Of a DNA stretch of 64,000 bases, positions 24,219 through 37,290 are shown piece after piece. The DNA lies in NCBI GenBank assembly GCA_944472135.2, contig OX235268.1, forward strand, positions 12,530,589 through 12,594,588, read 5' to 3'. Numbering within the stretch: position 1 is the first letter of the stretch; each line of letters starts with the position of its first letter. The notes below the pieces were generated by a model. The model was given only the letters and a program-made list of their open reading frames with translations. It searched no databases and had not been told where the DNA came from. This stretch comes from Trichobilharzia regenti. Taxonomy: Eukaryota; Platyhelminthes; Trematoda; Strigeidida; Schistosomatidae. The position numbers were made by a program, and so were the translations under genes.

Positions 24219-25109
24219 GGCAAAGTTAAACTTTAGACACCACTAACAACGAATCAGCAAACGACCTTGAACGGACCAGTCACATTAAAGAGGAATATAT
24301 GATGAATGGAAATGTATATTTGTAGAAAAAAGCATAAAATAGAGAATAAAAGGTTACATGGGATATATTTCTCGAACATGTGAGAGAAACATCTCCCAGT
24401 CTAGCATGGGACTGCCAATGGAGATGTTACACCATATCCTGTACATATATTCATACAAATGACCATAAATGAGATCCTTTTGAGATCCATTTATAGCCCT
24501 TATCCTATTTTTCAACCTGCCCCAAAATCCTTCAATAGAATTTGTATGTGTCCTCGTAACAGGATCCACAAAATCACTTGAATGGTTGACTCTATGATGA
24601 ATATATCCCAAAGATGACAGTGAATTGTAGCCTCTCCACTCGTCGGTGTGTATAATTGACCCCCGCCTAACAAGTCTGGTAATAATAGGTATAAGAGTAG
24701 TTGCTTTTCTATCTGCTATCCTTAGGGAGAGAAGCGACCTAGCGAAAAAAGTTCCTACGAAATATTAAAATTATCAGCTTACTCTCTCTAGCGTTAGTAG
24801 GCTTCAAACATATAGCACAACGATGAACAAACCTATCAGTTGATTTGGTATAGCTTTTTAAAGTCGTGATACCACCACACAAACAAATTCGCTATTTCCG
24901 GCGCAACTCAAATCCAGGAAATACTGGAAAACGCTAATCTCCTCGAATTGCAACAATAGCTTTGTAAGGTCACGCATTAGAAATGAATCAAGCGCTGTAA
25001 AACATTGAACTGCGTTCGTGAAACTCATTGGATAATTCGATATTGTTCGTGAATCTCATTGTATAATTCGCTGATTGGTAGTTAGTGGTGTCGAAAGTTT
25101 AACTTCGCC
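24219..25109 (-). mobile_element. Merlin-superfamily DNA transposon, internally deleted
   Basis: The 891 bp element has ~40 bp terminal inverted repeats: the left end GGCAAAGTTAAACTTT and the reverse complement of the right end GGCGAAGTTAAACTTT both continue into GACACCACTAAC. It is flanked by 8 bp copies TCATACAT (24211-24218) and TCATACAA (25110-25117), a one-mismatch target-site duplication of the length expected for Merlin. TIRs, duplication and transposase all point to the same family, which is known from Schistosoma. Confidence 0.88.
24354..24879 (-). pseudogene. Merlin (IS1016-like) transposase remnant
   Basis: The minus strand encodes, in order, a zinc-binding-type N-terminal piece (CGG, then HRCAICLKPTNARE), a possible 28 nt intron (24733-24760 approx., GTAAGC to CGTAG), then TFFARSLLSLR joined directly to IADRKATTLIPIITRLV. 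It continues with SIIHTDEWRGYNSL and HTNSIEGFWGRLKNRIR. The second catalytic aspartate (HTDEW) and the glutamate (NSIEG) are visible. The middle of the domain, including the first catalytic aspartate, is deleted between SLR and IADR. Removing the 28 nt intron keeps the frame. The copy cannot be active. The intron could instead be a coincidental small insertion. Confidence 0.8.
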
Positions 25110-25117
25110 TCATACAA

Positions 25118-28100
25118 TATATGTGCCGGGTCAAGTTGCAAATTATTTACGTAATACAGTCAATTTCGCTCTAATTATTTGATACTTATTCGAGTCAACT
25201 AATATATTGTGTGCTATAAACAAATTTCAAATTATAGACACACCTGAATATTCTGCATTAACGAGGAATGTTTAATGTTGACAAATTTACAGCATTAATG
25301 AAAGAAAAAAGGGAAAAGGATAAAAACAAGGTATCAATACTCGATTTAGTGTCAACTGTGAACTATGTTCTGTGAAGAATTATTTCTTGCCAAAGACTTT
25401 GTTTTTAAGCTGTTGAGTTGCAGTGATATTACAGAAAAAGGCATTAAGAAACCCTACAAATCACTCAGACAATACATAAGATAAGAATAAATATAACTAA
25501 CATGACGTATTAGGACAGTGAAGTTGAACATGGATGAATAACAAAACTTCTTAGGATTCATAAGTAAGTCAACTATTATTAGGTTTTTGAAAGCAGTTGG
25601 CTAAGTGCATAATGATGATAACAAACAATAAAGACAGTAAGCTCGAGATGAAGTGAAATAAATATAATTGATTAAGTAGAATTAAATAAAATAGCATAAT
25701 TATGATCAGGGTAAAAAAAGAGGTTTAACAATGTTTTTGAACAGAATTTAGGTTTCGGTTCATGTAAAGCTAAAGCTTTGGGTATGAATGGGCGGATGAA
25801 AGTAAGAATTTGAAGTAGTTGCATTTAGTCCTGTAGACAATAAATCATGTAGGGATGAATGACCAGCGTGCAGAAGGTATTCACATATTAAAGACGTAGT
25901 CACTCTATGCTAAATCCATATCGTCAGGTGCATGCAAGCATGTGGATAAGCATTTGCACGCATAAGTGGACATAAACGGTACTTTATCCTTGTTGTATTG
26001 TCTAATTATATCTCGCCTGGTAAGTGCTAAATGAAAGGCAGCTGCATAAAAGCAGAGTTCAATACATTTAGATAACTAACTTTAAATTGAGAAAACGTGT
26101 GGTTTTACTCATTAATTACTAGGTATATTTTACGGTGTGAATTATGTGACTATAATGAATTGCGACCACTTTGTGGAATCAAAAGTGGCTTAGAGTTGGG
26201 GACGGATTGACAATTGTTCTGTGTGAAAAGAAGCATAATGAAACTAATGGCCGATTTTTTAATCTAATTATTCATTCCCTTTCATACTTCATGGTGATGT
26301 ATTTCACCCCTGATGAGTTTACTAATGTCATTATCATAAATGAATCTATCCGTTTCTTTCAACCCATACATTAAGAGAGTGTTTTTGTTGTCAGCTCAGC
26401 ATTGAATCACAACTTCTTACAAAGAGACTTAATGTTTAAACGCATTATTTCATCATAAATAAAAGGAAGTCGGCATATGAGTGCAATCTTGGACAAGGTT
26501 CACCTACTGGATCCACATTGTAGTCACTGTCGGCTAGAATAGCATCACTGGAACCAGCGGACTTTTGAAAGCACTAGGTAACCGTAAAATCTATCCTAAC
26601 TAATAGTAGTTGCTTCAATCGAATATGACTGCTTCAAATATCATTTTTATCCTGAAAATGGTTTCAGTCATATTGAAAAGATATCGCCATCAAGCTATAA
26701 AATAGGTTGTCAAATCGTTCAGTATTTTGATTAATGGAATTTTTTTCCCCTTCATTTCATTTCGGATGCATTCATTTTTCACATTTGTCAATTATCAGTT
26801 TTTATTCTATTCTAACAGGCGATCTATAGCAATTATAGTTTTCATAAAAATTCTACTCTAGAAACGCATTTCTAGCCAAATTCAGAAGTCTGTCTTTCGT
26901 GACAATTGTACTCCTCAAATGAAATCTATTATTTAACACTCATATGCAGGGTTTCAGTTGATCGAACATTATACTGCTTAAAAAACGACTCAATCTTACA
27001 TGAAATGTCATATTTGTCTTCTACTTCAAAAGTGCAGAGATAAATTTAAAGCCAGGAGAACCTATGTTGATATCAAATAACGAAAAAAGATGGTTTTAGT
27101 AACAAGAAAAAGGGAAAGGCCGATGCAATATACTGGAAAGAAATTGAAGTAGTACATGGGTTGAGACTTAAATCGTCACATGACTTGGTGGCAAGTTCGT
27201 TTCGTCGAGTCGATTTCAGTCTCAGCTTTATAGTTGTACCGATTCTCTTGTTTGATATATAACTGTTGGGAATCAACAATGTTCAGTTATTGTCTAAATA
27301 CGTGTGAAATACATAAATTGTTTATGAATATAAACAACTCACTAGACCAAACTGGAATGTGGTAAATATATGCAAATAACTCATAGATTACAATAGGTTT
27401 TTTTAGATTTTTGATATCGATTTTCGAAGACTGCACATCTGCTGACCTAATTAGATGTTGAAATAATATACGAAAATTCGCTATACTCACACCTATTGTG
27501 AAACAAAACAGATTCAGATTCATGGCACACAGTCTGGAACGTCTTACCTTTTTAATCTATTTTTGCATCTATTGACACAAACGCTTATATAATTGTCTCA
27601 GTTGTAATTAAATGTTTACCAAATAAATTTACAAGTTATTATTCGTGTTATTCAACGGTTTTCGTCATACCTTTATGATGAAAACGTAACCCTTCACAAT
27701 AGCTGCATTCATCTCTGAAGACACATTTTTAGGCTAAATGATGTGAGCAGAATGGTCTTACATCAGAGATCTTTCGGAAAACATGACTTCGCCTTTCAAC
27801 AGTCAATCAGAATGACGGTCAGTCACGGGTCTCCAGGAAACACACCAGACCGGCGAGTGTATTTTGCGCCAAAGAGGCACTTAAGAGGTATAAAAACTAT
27901 TCTAAATAGTTTTATCTAGTTGAAAATTAAATTTGTTGTAGGACAAGAAAGAAGTCAAAAAACATCTGAAGAAAAATATATATTCACGAAACGTGAAAAA
28001 TAAGCGCTAAAATGAACAAAACTGACTTCATGAGTCAATTTTTGAGAAGAACCAGTGATATTGATTTTAAGTGGCAAAATACAGTAAACCTAGGGATCAC

Positions 28101-29999
28101 TTTTAACGCTGCTAAGAATGAATTGTGACTGGAGTGAAACAGTGAACTGCTAAAGCATGTATAGCTATCGGTGAGTAGGTCCACAAATGTATTTCTTTTT
28201 CCCGTGAGAACCATGTTATTGGTATATCAAATGAATTCCGTGTGTCATTCAAATCAGTCTCTATTCATCATATTCACTTCTATGAAACATATTCACTATC
28301 CAAACCCTTTTATTTCACATTCAAAACAACTAATCTCCCTCAAGAATTCAGAAACAGCATGGCGTATTTTGTGTGAAAGTGGTATTGATTTATTGCAAGA
28401 ATATAAATCAACGATGCTGGACTCCACTCAGTAGAAAATTATTCATTCATCAAAATGAAAGCTTCATACTGAAAACAATTCTTCATCTTATAGAAGTAGT
28501 GCACTTCACCCATCTTTTTTCAAAGTCAAATATCTTTTGAATTCAAGATCCTTTCACTTGGCAATATATGCAGGCCACTAATGACGTTTACTACTGACAT
28601 TATATGTGTGAACATAATAACCCTTGTTTTACGCGTGAGCACTCATTAAAATGCAAATAGTCGTGATTTTACAAGGTTTCAAATCAGCCATGAAAAGAAA
28701 CATTTCTGATTTAAGGTTTGTGCTGTTGATATTTCTTGTGAGAATAGTAGTTGCTGAATGTTGTTTTTAAATGTCATCTCCTGAGTTATTCGATAGTATA
28801 CCTCTTCATGAGCCTGGTAATTTATTAATCGAAATATATTCAAAGAATTCTGAAATTTCAAGTATAAAAACATCTCATTTACCCCTGGTGATCATCCGTG
28901 AATCATATGTGTCAATCACATTTCTACGGTCAATAAACAATCAAGAAGCGCTGTGTTCATTTGGTCAACACCAGATTCTCAAAATTCATTGTTCCACAGT
29001 TTAATAATAACGAAATTATGATAAGCAATATAGGTAATTAATCACTGAGAATTTTTATCTTCATACTTGCACAATAATAAATGTATAGATGGATCAAAAC
29101 CGACAATTGGTAACACGTTCATTATGAATTCATTTTTTGTTTGTGGACTGCAGCTTTATCTGCAGGATTACTTGGATTTTTCATACAACCGGTTGCCTTT
29201 AATAGTTTGAAGAGAGAAAGAACGAACATGTTTGTGTGATAATACGAGCTCGTTTTATTACGTTGATACTCATCAACTGCATACATCCGAAACAAAATCA
29301 AATTATAAGTTTCAAAAACTTTTTGGAACATACTTTTTAATAATTACTTGGAGTTATAAATAGAAGGTACAAGGAAAATAATTCCGGAATTTGATGTAGG
29401 TAGACAGATTATTCAGTGTCAAAAAAACTAATTATATATAGTGGAATTAGATAAAAGGGTTTAGAGTTCAGATTTCTGTTGGAAAACACAGATTGGTTGG
29501 AGGCATATTATAGGGTCAGGGTCAGAGAACATAGTGAATCTGCACATTTTGTGGTGGAGAATTTAAAAGGGTGGGGGTGAATAGTGAAGTAACATTTTTT
29601 AACTTAAACAGACAATTAAGTAGATATAGAAACTTGAAGGTCAAAATTGAATAGAATGTTTCGTAACAAGGCAAACACATAGGCATTCTGATTTTATTTG
29701 ACACTGAAATATGTTGAACTCGTTAGAACGTCACTTGTAGGTAACTGTGTTCATGAAGTAATTAAATGTGGTTGCCCATCAAAAATTTGCATTAAATATG
29801 TTTATCAATACTAGTAGATTTTCAACTGTATATAATAACATGTTTTACCAAGGCTGACAGTAGATACTTTTTCTAGTTGAATTAGAGATTTCATCTTACT
29901 TTGTAATTACAATCCGTTGTGCCATAGTTTTATATCTTTGTCCTGATGTTTGTATATATTCTGCTGACTTAATGAATATTGTTAGTCTTTTTTGCTTTG
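25118..29999. other. Long stretch with only weak exon candidates
   Basis: Nothing here could be assigned with confidence. The best candidates are on the minus strand at 27138-27261 (acceptor CCCAACAG, open, pieces such as TKSCDDLSLNPCTTSIS, donor GTATAT) and near 27484-27528 (MNLNLFCFTIG before a GTGAGT donor). Plus-strand frames at 28171-28434 and 28771-29004 are open for 77-87 codons. Any of these could be chance. Confidence 0.35.
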
Positions 30000-30018
30000 C
30001 TTGCAATTTTAGTGCATA

Positions 30019-30120
30019 CTGATGAAAAGTCTCACACTAGGACGAAACAGCTGTCCATTACTCCCAGGTTTTCCAATAGTTCTGTAACTAATGTCAGCTC
30101 ATGATGAAATCCTGAAACCA
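30019..30120 (+). ncRNA. Hammerhead ribozyme repeat fragment
   Basis: The plus strand carries CTGATGA (30019-30025), AAA, a stem-loop starting GTCT and ending GGAC, then GAAAC (30044-30048) and AGCTGTCC. These are the conserved core strands of a hammerhead ribozyme. The sequence after the core (GTTTTCCAATAGTTCTGTAAC) matches the flank beyond the hammerhead in the repeat at 2570, so this is a fragment of the same family in the opposite orientation. Stems I and III were not verified by folding. Confidence 0.6.
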
Positions 30121-32660
30121 ATCAAATCCCTACGAACCAACACTTGAATTCAGTGCATCTTTTTATCATTGTGTGATGATACCAACGATGTGTTATTTAA
30201 CAACTGTGATTTTGCTTACGTAAATGTAGGATTACAGCTTGAAGATTATTTCACCTTGGACATCTATGTTTAGTTTGTTCGACTCCTGCTGCTGGAGTTT
30301 GGATTCAACCATGTTCTGAATATTCTTCATTATTCTCAGGCACTTTCATTGCGCAACTTTCAGTTAATTAATTTTTTGCGTTGAATTTTGCTTTGAATTT
30401 GAAGGATTGTTTGCCACTTAATAGCAGTGTTGAAATAGTTTTGTACTTATTGCTTTATAGTCCCACAGATTCAATAATACCAACGTGTGTTTTCAATCAC
30501 TGATTACAGTGAAAGTGATGACAAATGTACCAAAACTTAAAAAAATGCTATGCGTTCCGTGAAAAATATAATTTTACGCTTTGTTTGACTACTAACATTT
30601 ATCGACATATTACTACGCTTCATTTCATACTATGTAGCATGGATAATTATTTAAGGTTTAATATTGAAGTACAAGAAGATTACAAGGGTTACACATTTCA
30701 ATAAAACGTCTATTTTTTATAATGCTCACAGTCCATTAGAACGCTTTGTGGAGTGTTGTGCTGACACGATTTATCAGTATTATATTAATATGGATATAAA
30801 GTTGTACATGAATTGCAAGGAGAATGACTTATTGGTGAAGAAACGAAATAAATGACACCCATGGAACAAAACGGAAGACGGGGAAGGAAGAAAAAGTACA
30901 ATACTGACAATTAATGTAGATTATGATTCTGATATATGGTTTCGATTTCGTCATTCTTGGTACTGTATGGTACAGAAATACTATGTTGCAGATTTCAAGT
31001 GTTACTCAAAAGATTCTGTTTTCAGTCGAAAACTCTAATCTCGCTTATCTTTCTGGATGTCTTAGATGTAATATGTATTACTCATTACCAGGTAGGCATT
31101 CCATAGTCATTTACAGTTCGTACAGATTTAGAGTGAGTGGAGTATTCACCTAGCTATCCTAGGTGGTCCAGTACAGAAATCCAGATTATCATCTTTGTAT
31201 TAATTATAATAAATTAAATCAGAAACTTCTACAATCTTGCCTGTGTTCCATTGAATACGACATTCAGAATTAAAAGTGACAATATACCAACGCAGATGCA
31301 AGTTGATTTGCATCGAATATCAATTTATTTTTGCATACATGACATAATGCATTTCAAAAGGTGTTCACAAATTCTGTCTACAGATACCACATATAGTGGT
31401 AGGTGTTGACTTATTTAATGCAAGGATCGTTTGAAGACTTTTGATTCAATATAAAAATAATGTGAATCACTCATTATGATACAAGGAAAACAGAAATGAG
31501 CCATTTGAAGTGAAGTAGGGCGCAATTCGGTGCGAATTTATTATATTATCAATATAAACGGAAGCTTTTGATTTCTGGGATCAAGGAATCAACGTTGAAC
31601 GGACACTAGATTCTAAACGCAAAATAAGTATTACCCATGAAGTCTGATGAAGAAATGTCACAATAGAATTAAGTTTTGAAATCCGTATCATGAATAAGAA
31701 GTTTAACCCAAAAACCTCAACTCGCTAGTAACTGAAGTTATGTAGAAATATCTGTTTTGTATGTAGCTACTGATTACATGACTTAGACGGAACTTGGCTA
31801 GCAGCACTGTCGCTTAGCCACTGAGTGAATTAACCAAGTGTTTACCGTTCAGCGATCCAGAGTGCATGTATTAATATAGAAATTTACCAGCGACCTGTTT
31901 GTGGATATCGAATTCACAATGGGAGCTAGATACTAACAGTGATTTCTGAGATGTCTTTCTCAAAGATTATGCATAGGAAATCTAGGCACTGGAATATTCA
32001 GGAACATCAACCCACTTGAATCAAATAGTCATCTCCAGCAACTTACTAAGTAGAGTGTGCAAACATAATTCAAAAACGTAAACACAGTTCAGCAGTTGTA
32101 TGTTTAAAATAATAGAAGGGAGATATTGATTATTTACATACTTTTACAAATCCATCAAAAGATGTCCACTTTAAAACGAAGAAGCACCAACAGCGCTAGT
32201 TGCATTCTGCCTTTCATTAAAAATATTAGTTACCAAGACCATCTGATAAAGACATTGCACTAAAACCAGCATGACCACTTCATTCAGTTAGGCGCGAACC
32301 ATAACAGCCAACATCAAAATGACACAAGATCTACAACATTTACAAAATAACTTTGTATCAGTCATAAGAAATGCTACACTGGCCTTCGCATGATATAAAA
32401 CAGCCAGAGAAATACATTATACATATTTTCAATAACCGCCAATCGTAGATAACTACCAGTATAAACCACGAAATTTCAAGTTGTATGATATCATTGTGTG
32501 CTTTCGTAATTCAGTCTGGAAAATTTTACTTCGATTTATTTGCTTCCTCTGCGAACACGATAGGTTTATTCCTGTGTCAAATACAGTTTATGTAGCATCC
32601 ATGTTAAGAGTCTTCATCTCTCATAATTATTTCTTCGAGTTGATCAGTTTGTCAGTCAGG
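30121..32660. other. Stretch without a supported gene
   Basis: AT-rich sequence with frames of 63-76 codons near 30664 and 30923 that have no splice or protein support. Nothing else seen. Confidence 0.4.
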
Positions 32661-32664
32661 GATT

Positions 32665-32850
32665 CACTGAAAACCAGGGAGTACTGGACAGCTGTTTCAT
32701 CCTTGTTTTTCGGAATCATCATCAGTACGAACCCACTGGGGTTTGAATCAAGGACATTCCGTTTACAGGGCAATCGAGCTCGTGGTTCATTCAACTACCC
32801 ATGAACTCTAACTCCTACCAATTCGTGATTCAGCTCATTTGATAATAAAA
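32665..32850 (-). repeat. Hammerhead SINE-like repeat, decayed
   Basis: Minus-strand order: GGGTTTGAATC-like B-box remnants near 32740, CTGATGA (rc of 32719-32725), a loosened stem II, GAAAC (rc of 32694-32698), then AGCTGTCCAGTACTCCCTGG. The last block is shared with copies at 38461 and 50158. The core strands persist but stem II pairing is poor, so activity is doubtful. Confidence 0.6.
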
Positions 32851-33890
32851 AGGCGACGGAAGTCAATTATCAGCACCTTCAGATTCATAGTATTCGCCGT
32901 TCGACGCCACTTCTACCATAACGTTTTTATTTAGATGAAGGTAAAGTGATGGTTTTGTTAAAACCCACCATCTTTAAGGCGTGTCAGGGTAATTATAAAA
33001 TACTGACTTGAAATGAATCAGAAGAAAGATACTTTAGTCAAAGTCTTTTAAAGTAATGTGAAATTGATGATGAGCATATTTAGTTGAGTGATTAACAATG
33101 ACATTTCATGGTAACCTGAAACTCAGTAGAATCAACAATGATCAGACGAATAATAAAGTCATTTTGATTCGACAGACATTTTCAAGTAATTTGTGGTCAT
33201 CTCAAATACTTTTTCATCTTTTTGCATTTGAATAGGGCGCATCATCGATTTTAGTAGAGCCTGTTGAGGTTATCGACTAGCAAATAGATTTATAATTTGT
33301 TGATCTATTCCACAATGGCGAAACTTTCCACTTACATTTGTTTTGATATGTTTGAAAGTGACACTGTTTATAAGTTATGTAACTGCAACTTCTGGGAGAT
33401 GCGTTCTATTCTTGTAGCCCCTTGACAATGACATCATGACACCTTGGTCAATCGTCTTAGAATGTTTCTTGCAAAAACAAACTCTCATTTGCGAAATAGT
33501 AAACCCTCCGTAAAAGTGTCTGGCGTTGAGGAATGTGGTGATAATACCTCGTACGAAACAAGGATAATCACACCGACTGTTGCAAAGTTCCATATTATTT
33601 GTTTCGATATTGTTTTTCAGTTAAAAATGCAGCCATACTGCGCTGATAACTTGATGACTTTTCCAGTACAATGTATTGCTTATTACTACTGTAATGTGTT
33701 CACACGACTGAAAAACGTGCTTCATGTAGCTTTTATATCAGGGAGTTTTCTATATATGCAGTCAAAATGTTATATGTAGCTGATAACACTCAGTTTTTTT
33801 AGGAGTTGGTTTCTTGGGATTCCGGTAAGGCCATCGGTACTTTTGTCCTCTATCTTCTTACTTAACAGATTATCATAACTGTTTAACATC

Positions 33891-34226
33891 TCAATTTGTT
33901 GCTACAGAAAGCATTTTAGCTGCTACGCGCTTCGAATATCTGCATATACGATGTATTATTTCCAGCATAATTAACTTGGAACCTGACCACGGGTTGAAAT
34001 CGGTGATGTTCAAATACTTGAAGACTGTATCGTAGTTAACAAAGTTTTCTTGATCAGATCGTCCTCCATTGTGGGGGACATGGTCGGAATTCAAGACAGA
34101 CTGAATACGATCGTCTGCTTGGCTTATTTTTGAGTCCATCTTATAATTATCGAGAAGTCGAAAACAATCTTCACTACATGCCTCAGCATTACACAAATCG
34201 TTGTGTCGAATTCTGTACACTGTCAT
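33891..34226 (-). CDS. Candidate coding exon, unknown protein
   Basis: An open minus-strand frame of 111 codons with mixed, non-repetitive composition, for example RIQSVLNSDHVPHNGGRSDQ and NYDTVFKYLNITDFNPWSG, ending TGA. A possible acceptor (GTGTACAG) lies 15 bases after its ATG, so the true exon may start near 34211. A second open frame at 34189-34383 overlaps its start in another phase (YFGIDKVVSPVPQRICF) and may be the previous exon. No family recognised. Supported by length and composition only. Confidence 0.38.
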   Translation of the reverse strand: MTVYRIRHNDLCNAEACSEDCFRLLDNYKMDSKISQADDRIQSVLNSDHVPHNGGRSDQENFVNYDTVFKYLNITDFNPWSGSKLIMLEIIHRICRYSKRVAAKMLSVATN

Positions 34227-34399
34227 TTAGGTGTATTATGGCATGATATTTGAACTTTAGGGTAATAGAAGTGATATGCAAGTGTTTCGAAAAACAGATA
34301 CGCTGAGGTACGGGACTGACGACTTTGTCTATACCAAAATACTTAATGTTATCATTTTTAATTTTTTTCAGAATATCCTTCATTCATAATTTGGTTACT

Positions 34400-35300
34400 G
34401 TTAGCTCTTGAGCAGGTCGTATATGACCGGTAAATATGTAAACCAACGAAAGGCGCATGAGTCATGCAGATTTGACAGATGATAGATTACTGAATATACT
34501 GATGATGCACTGAATATAAAAGAATTTGGTTTCACTCCGCAATATGACAACCACATTTCAACGGTATTTTGTTTTTTGTGTTGGTAACTTATCATCCACC
34601 GACATCATGTTTGATATAAATTTCTCTTTTTGGCATCTGTTTTCGTGGCCTGGCTACCTCATTCATGTCAGGGATCCTTATTGGAAGATGCAAACATTCA
34701 ATTACGCAATAAGACATGTGTCACGCATGATTGTTTTTGTAACACTGAATCATGAAAACGCAAATAAATCGTTGGCACATACTTTTGAAATAACTTCTGT
34801 TGATAAGCGTATTGCCATGCCTCTCTTGTGAAGAAATTGTGCTGTCTCCATCAACATTTGTCCACTTATGAAAATTTTATTTCACGATAATTTGAGCTAC
34901 TTATCGACAGTAAGTCGCATAAAACGTAAGGTGAAATCGTTCCGGCGTTCTGCATTTAGCATCATTTTCATTATGGTATAAAATATTACCATTATTCTTT
35001 TCCCTACTTCGAAAATAATTTTCAGGGGTTTTAAAATTTACCAGCACTGTGTCTCAATAGTTCAGACATTCGAAGCAATCATTATTCACAGAAGATATCA
35101 TTCAGTTAATTTCAATTATTATTAAGAGGGGAGGTTCAATCATCATTATGCAAATCTGAAGCCTAAACTGAGTTGATGCTTCAACCTACGCATGAAAATA
35201 TAGGGAAAAGGGTTAAAACATAAAAGAAATAAATTCATTTCATGATTTTATCCTCATTTCAGCCTCATTAAATACACTTTTCTGTGTTCACAGAGAACAC
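34400..35300. other. Stretch without a supported gene
   Basis: A 101-codon plus-strand frame at 34526-34831 overlaps a minus-strand frame; neither has splice support. Nothing else seen. Confidence 0.35.
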
Positions 35301-35317
35301 AATAGGAACCCAAGAAC

Positions 35318-35516
35318 CTAAATTAGTTGTGCAAAGACGCGATAGCTATTCTCTGGTATCGCTGTATACAGAAAATCACAGGTTCCATATCGATGAAAGA
35401 AATGCAGAAATTCCATAAGGTAACGAGCATTTAACCGTCTGGTATAATATATACGAAAACAAATTGGTCTGAGTGAACAGAGTGTATATGAAGATCGTTT
35501 TAATCCTCTCAACCTG
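35318..35516 (-). CDS. Candidate exon, unknown protein
   Basis: After a minus-strand acceptor-like ATAACCTATCAG the sequence is open in two phases. One gives about 65 codons (pieces such as RIYYTRRLNARYLMEFLHFF), the other about 45 (VERIKTIFIYTLFTQTNLF). The phase 0 version would join the candidate exon at 35818. Which, if either, is used cannot be told. Confidence 0.25.
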
Positions 35517-35817
35517 ATAGGTTATTTCTATTCAAATAGTTGTTTTTCGTTGAAACAGATAAAGCCCACAACTTAAATGACTCGTTTTAAGTGAAGACCG
35601 TTAAGACTGTTTCTTTCTAGTCACATCTGTTCATAGCAACGTTTAATCTTCAAAGTATGAAATTTTTTATTTCTCACACAGTCGAAATGTAACGGCGTAT
35701 TCAGTATATTCAAAAATATTCCCGAGACCACCATCAAATACTTTGTCAGCGATATAAGATATTCATTTCTTTTGTATAATATGATGTTATGAATATACAC
35801 TGTATGAATTTTATTGT

Positions 35818-35972
35818 CATCTCCTAAGTTGACATCAATGTATCGTTCCATGTATGTTGAGGTAGACAACCATGAAATTCTCGTATCGTCAGTAGAAAAA
35901 CCTTCTAGATACTGCGATTTCCTGAGTGAATCTTCCGAATAGCACTCAGATGTAGGCATTGCACGGATGTCT
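35818..35972 (-). CDS. Candidate exon, possibly galactose-binding-like
   Basis: Minus-strand acceptor TTAGTTAACCAG, then an open frame in phase 1 reading through SECYSEDSLRKSQYLEGF, ISWLSTSTYMERYIDVNLGD and DDNKIHT to a GTGTAT donor-like site. The pattern W...ERYIDVNLGDDNKI faintly resembles the core strand of discoidin (F5/8 type C) domains, where a tryptophan is followed by YIQVDLG. That resemblance is weak and by eye. The frame stays open to 35621, so an unspliced reading is also possible. Confidence 0.3.
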
Positions 35973-35999
35973 GGTTAACTAAGACCTTGCAGTCGTTGG

Positions 36000-36800
36000 A
36001 AGTATTTTTATGCAACTTTTCGCCTACTTAAAGTTGTGACGAGATTATTGATAGAAATTGTTGACCTACTCACAAGTAGCATAAATTTTGTGTGCAAATG
36101 TTGAGTTGCATTCAACACGAGAATGCTGCCAACTCTTATTCTCCTGAATTTACCATCGGGTATTTCGCATTAATTCCCAGAGCGTGACCATCTGTAGTGG
36201 CGCCTTGCTCATACCATTCAACAATCTATTTTCCAAGAAACAAACTAAGTAAAACTCAGTAAACTGTGGTTTATTTTCGAACAAATGTTCACGTCCTTGG
36301 AGATTAATGTGAATACCCAATCATTTAAAAGAAATCTTTCATCACAACAACTTGCTCTGTTTTGAAGAGACAGTACTCGAATCATTTACCTGATTGAGCG
36401 TAAAAACGCTTAATGGTACACTGTGGATTACTGCTCCACTTGAAGTTTTCGAAGATTTAGTAGTTCAAAGGAAAATGAAAATTCTGTAATGTGTGTTAAT
36501 ATTTTCATTATGAAAGCGGCATTATTGAATGTAGAAAGCCCCAAAAAATGAATCACACAATTCTTCTATGCTCAATAACCTTCAGATTGCTAAGGCGATT
36601 CGGCAAAGTTAAAGTCCACGTTTTGGATGAAAAACAGTTTTAGTCCAAAGTTAGTTCATCCTCTACAGCTACTATGTACCTTGTTTGATATGTCCCTTTT
36701 TCTGCCGTTTTCTTTTCTTTCTTTATTCGTTCTCTGTTTTTTGAGCATTTTTTCACTCGATGTGTGTATGATCTTTTGTCCCTCAGTCTTCATTAGATTC
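36000..36800. other. Stretch without a supported gene
   Basis: No recognisable coding or repeat structure apart from a pyrimidine-rich run near 36690-36780. Confidence 0.4.
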
Positions 36801-36879
36801 GCCTAATTTTATAAACTGTTATTTTACGTTTTTTACATGCTTTCCACGTTCATATTTATTATTATTTTTTAAATAACTG

Positions 36880-37290
36880 TTTTACAGTTATATTCTAATC
36901 CTGTGTAATTTCTTGTTTCTTTGCCTCTTGTAATCTATATTCAGATCTCCTAACTAACATTTTAAGTTGAAAATTTTGATTTCGATTTGTTTCCATGCTC
37001 ATTTTGTTCACATTTGTAACTCGTTCTATCCCTGTGTTTCTAAGTTTCTCGTAATTCATATCAAGTTGAATCAATTATCACCTTCTATTTGACTTAAAAT
37101 TATTTCTCCAGTTATCAAATATTAATTTTGCATACATTGTAACTATTTTCTAATCCTATGAAATCTTATCTCTAATCCCCTTGTAATCTATATTCGTACC
37201 TTGAAACTCTCATTCCAAGTTGAAAATTATTATCACCTACGTTACTATGTGGAATTAAACAAATAATAATTGTACCCATGTAAGCTATTC
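36880..37290. repeat. Imperfect tandem duplication
   Basis: Two blocks about 250 bases apart share TTCTAATCCT, then CTTGTAATCTATATTC, then AAGTTGAAAATT in the same order and near-equal spacing (first near 36893-36990, second near 37148-37230). A third, weaker copy may lie near 37040-37085. The second block belongs to the left arm of the large inverted repeat. Confidence 0.5.

Noticed and set aside
28771..29004. A single-exon 77-codon gene on the plus strand
   Set aside because: The frame starts right after a stop and reads plausibly, but frames of this length are common here and there is no splice, promoter or family support.
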